From: Sphingobacterium sp. N143
Lineage (GTDB): Bacteria > Bacteroidota > Bacteroidia > Sphingobacteriales > Sphingobacteriaceae
DNA length: 64,000 nucleotides
Assembly (NCBI RefSeq): GCF_030325625.1
Contig: NZ_JACAIS010000010.1
Location: 186,001 to 250,000 of the forward strand
Direction of reading: 5' to 3'
This document shows, in pieces, positions 61,114 to 64,000 of this stretch (position 1 is the stretch's first letter; every line of letters begins with the position of its first letter). Both the position numbers and the translations under genes were made by a program. The notes beneath the pieces are model-generated. The model was not told where the DNA came from. It saw nothing but the letters and a program-made list of their open reading frames with translations, and did no database searches.

Positions 61114-64000
61114 TTAAAAAGTAATATTAGCGCCTAGATTAAAGCGTTTTACAGTAGGATAGGCTCCTTGTGACGCCCAACCCGTACCAGCATAGTTGGA
61201 CTCACGGTCATCAGGCATCTTGGACCAAAACAATAAATTGTTGCCGTTTAGAAACACACGCAGATGCTGCAGGCCCAGCCGTTTGACCAGGCTCGATGTA
61301 TGATTAAAGGTGTAGGCTATTTCGGCTGTTTTCAGCCGGATGTAGGAACCGTCAAACATATACCTGTTGCCGGGCGTGTAACTGCTTGCCTGGGATAACC
61401 ATCTTGGCAGGGGCACATCGGCATTGACATTGTCCTTTGACCAGTATGAGCCTTCGTCATAGGCCAGATTAAGCTGGCCCGAAAAGCTGTTGAACACCAC
61501 CTGACGCGTGACATTGTTGACTGCGTACCATTGCGTCATCACACTGAAATTCTTCCAGTCGAAACCTAAGGTGCAGTTGTATGTGTTTTGGGGGACAGAT
61601 GGGAAGGCATAGGGAATGTTGTCCTTCGTGTCAATAATGCCATCGGCATTGTAATCGAGTATATGGTAGTTGCCCGGTAATTTAGCTAGATCATTGCTTT
61701 CATGCGGCGTACTCGAATATAGCTCATCCCAGGTGTTGTAATAACCGGAACCAACATACGAGTAGGTTTGGTTGACCTGCTTATTGTCCGGTTTTTGATA
61801 TTCAGGAAGCAGTTCAGCTGCATCTGCGAATATCACGCGATCTTTGGCGTGGGTGATATTGACGTCTGCCCATATTCTTAAATCCCGGTTGAGCTGTTTG
61901 TTGAATTTTAGTTCCACTTCGTAGCCTTTGTTGATCACCTCTCCATCGTTGACCGTAGGAGCGCTAACGCCGAAATAGGATGGGACAGAACGGCCAGAAC
62001 CTGTAATGAGCACATTAGTCCTGTGGTCTCTGAAGAAGTCGACTTTTCCGGAGATCTGGTCATTGAATAGGCCAAAGTCCACACCAAAATTGAGTTTATT
62101 GACTTTTTCCCAGTGAATATCCGGGTTTCCAATCGCACTCTCTTTGTACCAGGTATAGGGGCTGGTGTTGCCGTCGGAGTAAGAGAAGCGACCGTCAACA
62201 CCCAGACCAGCAGTACCGCCATAAGCCCACTGTGTTAAATACAGAAATCTCCCGCCGCCGCTGTCGTCTCCAATATCTCCGTACGATGCCCGTAGCTTTA
62301 ACATATTCAAAAACGATAAGGGTTTCATAAACTCTTCTCCGGTTACTAACCAGCCGATACCTCCTGAATTAAAAAAGGCAAATCTGTTTTCTGGTGCAAA
62401 CTTCTCCGAGCCGGTGTAAGCCCCACTGTAATCGAGCATATACTTATTCTTGTAGTTATACGTTGTCCGGAATACCCAGTCTTCCCGGTAGGAAGGTATA
62501 CTGCTACCGGTTCCATATTGGTTGCGATTAACTAAGCCCATTGCCGTGATATTGTGGTTTTGTGCAATGGTCGTGGCGTAATTTAATTGTAGCTGATAGA
62601 AAAGTCTTCTATAGGTAGCCCCATCTCTGACTTGACCCGCACCAGTTGTCCAGTTGATACCTTCCACGAAGTCAAATCTGTTGGTGCCGTCGAATGCGGT
62701 CTGGTAGGTAGGTAATCCGGTATTGGGATCTATCCACTTGCTCTGGGTGTTGTTGTTGGCGTCGTTTATACCGCGCCCACCTTCGACAAAAGTGTTGTCC
62801 AGAGAGATTGTAGCGCGGGCGTCAAGGCCTTTAGCCAAAAATTTCAGGTCCTGCTCGAGGGTAAAATCGGTTGTAATACGGCTGGTCGTGATATACTCTG
62901 TACCACTGATGGCCAGCACGCGTGCGGAGTTAATTCCGGCTTGGGTATTCAGCGCGTAGTATCCCCAGGTGCCATCTGAATAACGGGGATAAATTACATC
63001 TGGTGCAACGGTATAGGCTGCGATCCAATAGGAATAGTCATTGCCGCCGCCCCATGGACTCTTCCTGACGCCGCGTGATCCCGCCAGGTTGGTCGAAAAC
63101 TTGGTAGTCGGTGTCAGCTGAAAATCGAGATTAGACCGGACATTGAGGCGATTGAATCCATATCCGGCTTTATAGCCTCTGGCATTTTCGAATTGACGGA
63201 ACATATCACCTTCGTACAGGTAATCTGCATTGGCAAAATATTTGACGAAAGGAGTACCGCCCGCAATATTGACGCTGCTATTCTGTGAAAATGCATGACT
63301 TCGGAACAGTTCTTTGCCCCAGTCGGTATTCACGTAGCGTTCGCGCTCGGTCTGGTCGGCTGGATAGCGATATTTATTGATGATGTCCTGAGGGAGATAA
63401 TTGGCCCAGCTGGACGGGGAGATCCCTAGTTCGTATTCGATGACTTTATTTCGGAGCATCAAGGCGTCGTAGGAGTCCATTTTGCCCGGAAGCTGGGAAA
63501 CAGTCTTGATAACGTTATTGACGGTACCCCGTATTTGCATCTGTCCCTCTTTGCCGCGCTTGGTGGTGATGAGGATGACACCATTGGCTCCCCTAACGCC
63601 ATAGACTGCGGTAGCTGATGCGTCTTTGAGTACAGAAACCGTTTCGATGGAGCTAATATCGACGGCAGATAATGGCCGTTCAACCCCATCGACCATCACC
63701 AGTGGGTCTGTATTGTTCCATGTGCTCCGGCCGCGGATTACGATGCGTGGGTCTTCTTCGCCCGGCATACCTGTACTGGCCGTAGTGATGACTCCCGGGA
63801 CATTGCCGGTCAGCGCCGCGCCCACGCTGGAGACGCCGCCAGAGCGTTCGAGAATCCTGCCGGAAGTCTGGGCAATGGCACCGACAACGGTTTCTTTTTT
63901 CTGGCGGCCATAGCCTACAACAATTGTTTCTTCTATTTCGATAGACTTGTCTGTAAGCTGTATGTCAACTGTAGTTTTATTGGCAACATCTACCTCTACT
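61114..64000 (-). CDS. SusC-type TonB-dependent transporter (XusA-like), 5' end beyond the window
   Basis: At least 961 residues; the frame stays open to the right edge, so the true start, signal peptide and most of the N-terminal domain are outside. The visible N-terminus ends the carboxypeptidase-like domain and gives the TonB-box region 'EETIVVGYGRQKKETVVGAI'. An internal GTG at 63825 is not the start. Plug: 'ALTGNVPGVITTASTGMPGE' and 'LKDASATAVYGVRGANGVIL'. Barrel ends 'KRFNLGANITF'. First gene of the Xus operon; its promoter lies outside. Confidence 0.94.
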   Translation of the reverse strand, partial: VEVDVANKTTVDIQLTDKSIEIEETIVVGYGRQKKETVVGAIAQTSGRILERSGGVSSVGAALTGNVPGVITTASTGMPGEEDPRIVIRGRSTWNNTDPLVMVDGVERPLSAVDISSIETVSVLKDASATAVYGVRGANGVILITTKRGKEGQMQIRGTVNNVIKTVSQLPGKMDSYDALMLRNKVIEYELGISPSSWANYLPQDIINKYRYPADQTERERYVNTDWGKELFRSHAFSQNSSVNIAGGTPFVKYFANADYLYEGDMFRQFENARGYKAGYGFNRLNVRSNLDFQLTPTTKFSTNLAGSRGVRKSPWGGGNDYSYWIAAYTVAPDVIYPRYSDGTWGYYALNTQAGINSARVLAISGTEYITTSRITTDFTLEQDLKFLAKGLDARATISLDNTFVEGGRGINDANNNTQSKWIDPNTGLPTYQTAFDGTNRFDFVEGINWTTGAGQVRDGATYRRLFYQLQLNYATTIAQNHNITAMGLVNRNQYGTGSSIPSYREDWVFRTTYNYKNKYMLDYSGAYTGSEKFAPENRFAFFNSGGIGWLVTGEEFMKPLSFLNMLKLRASYGDIGDDSGGGRFLYLTQWAYGGTAGLGVDGRFSYSDGNTSPYTWYKESAIGNPDIHWEKVNKLNFGVDFGLFNDQISGKVDFFRDHRTNVLITGSGRSVPSYFGVSAPTVNDGEVINKGYEVELKFNKQLNRDLRIWADVNITHAKDRVIFADAAELLPEYQKPDNKQVNQTYSYVGSGYYNTWDELYSSTPHESNDLAKLPGNYHILDYNADGIIDTKDNIPYAFPSVPQNTYNCTLGFDWKNFSVMTQWYAVNNVTRQVVFNSFSGQLNLAYDEGSYWSKDNVNADVPLPRWLSQASSYTPGNRYMFDGSYIRLKTAEIAYTFNHTSSLVKRLGLQHLRVFLNGNNLLFWSKMPDDRESNYAGTGWASQGAYPTVKRFNLGANITF

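Noticed and set aside
63823..63825. GTG at 63825 as start of the last SusC gene
   Set aside because: The same frame runs open to the window edge and contains the TonB-box region upstream, so the GTG is internal.
1..64000. tRNA, rRNA, CRISPR, insertion sequence or phage signatures
   Set aside because: Looked for spaced repeats, transposase motifs and RNA-gene signatures; none seen by reading, though small RNAs could be missed without a covariance-model search.

Overview
The window looks like a chromosome segment of a soil or plant-associated Bacteroidota, most likely Sphingobacterium or a close Sphingobacteriaceae relative. The evidence is four SusC/SusD-type pairs, a hybrid two-component system (HTCS), an ECF sigma/FecR pair, many Bacteroidetes-type lipoprotein signals, and -7 elements of the TAnnTTTG type. 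The genus is inferred from gene style, not from a marker gene. No rRNA, tRNA, insertion sequence or CRISPR array was seen.

Left part (1-11.7 kb, AT-rich): ordinary accessory genes. These are the 5' end of an acyltransferase-3 gene running off the left edge, a spondin-domain lipoprotein, a peroxiredoxin-like protein, AraC regulators, an NTF2-like protein, a pyridoxamine-phosphate-oxidase-fold protein, a small acidic protein, an AlkD-type HEAT-repeat protein, a TauE/SafE permease, an OmpA-type lipoprotein, an SDR reductase coupled to a Crp/Fnr regulator, and a flavodoxin-fold quinone reductase.

Centre (11.8-36.5 kb, clearly richer in GC): the catabolic arm of a xylan locus. A 1334-residue HTCS faces away from GH115 alpha-glucuronidase, a GPH-family glycoside symporter, GH10 xylanase, a GH43 without signal peptide and GH67 alpha-glucuronidase. 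A second unit holds another GH43, SusC, SusD and an SGNH acetylesterase. A divergent AraC regulator and a GH29-like enzyme follow.

Middle-right (36.7-48.9 kb): an embedded uptake system with no carbohydrate enzymes. It has an ECF sigma factor, FecR anti-sigma, SusC with a signalling STN domain, SusD, a DUF4843 lipoprotein, a PKD-like lipoprotein and a TlpA-type thioredoxin. A trypsin-like protease with a degenerate second domain is divergently transcribed from it.

Right part (49-64 kb, minus strand): an operon whose order (SusC, SusD, SusC, SusD, small lipoprotein, GH10 with inserted CBM) matches the xusA-xusB-xusC-xusD-xusE-xyn10C core known from xylan-using Bacteroidetes. It continues into a GH5-ricin lipoprotein and a CE6-type esterase, and its first gene runs off the right edge.

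Inferred working model: the surface Xus complex with the GH10 and GH5 lipoproteins cuts acetylated glucurono(arabino)xylan and imports oligosaccharides. Periplasmic esterases, GH67, GH115, GH10 and GH43 trim them, the GPH symporter imports small products, and the signal-less GH43 finishes hydrolysis in the cytoplasm. Three regulators of different types (HTCS, AraC, ECF/FecR) serve the locus. Repeated sequence motifs next to two of them are plausible binding sites.
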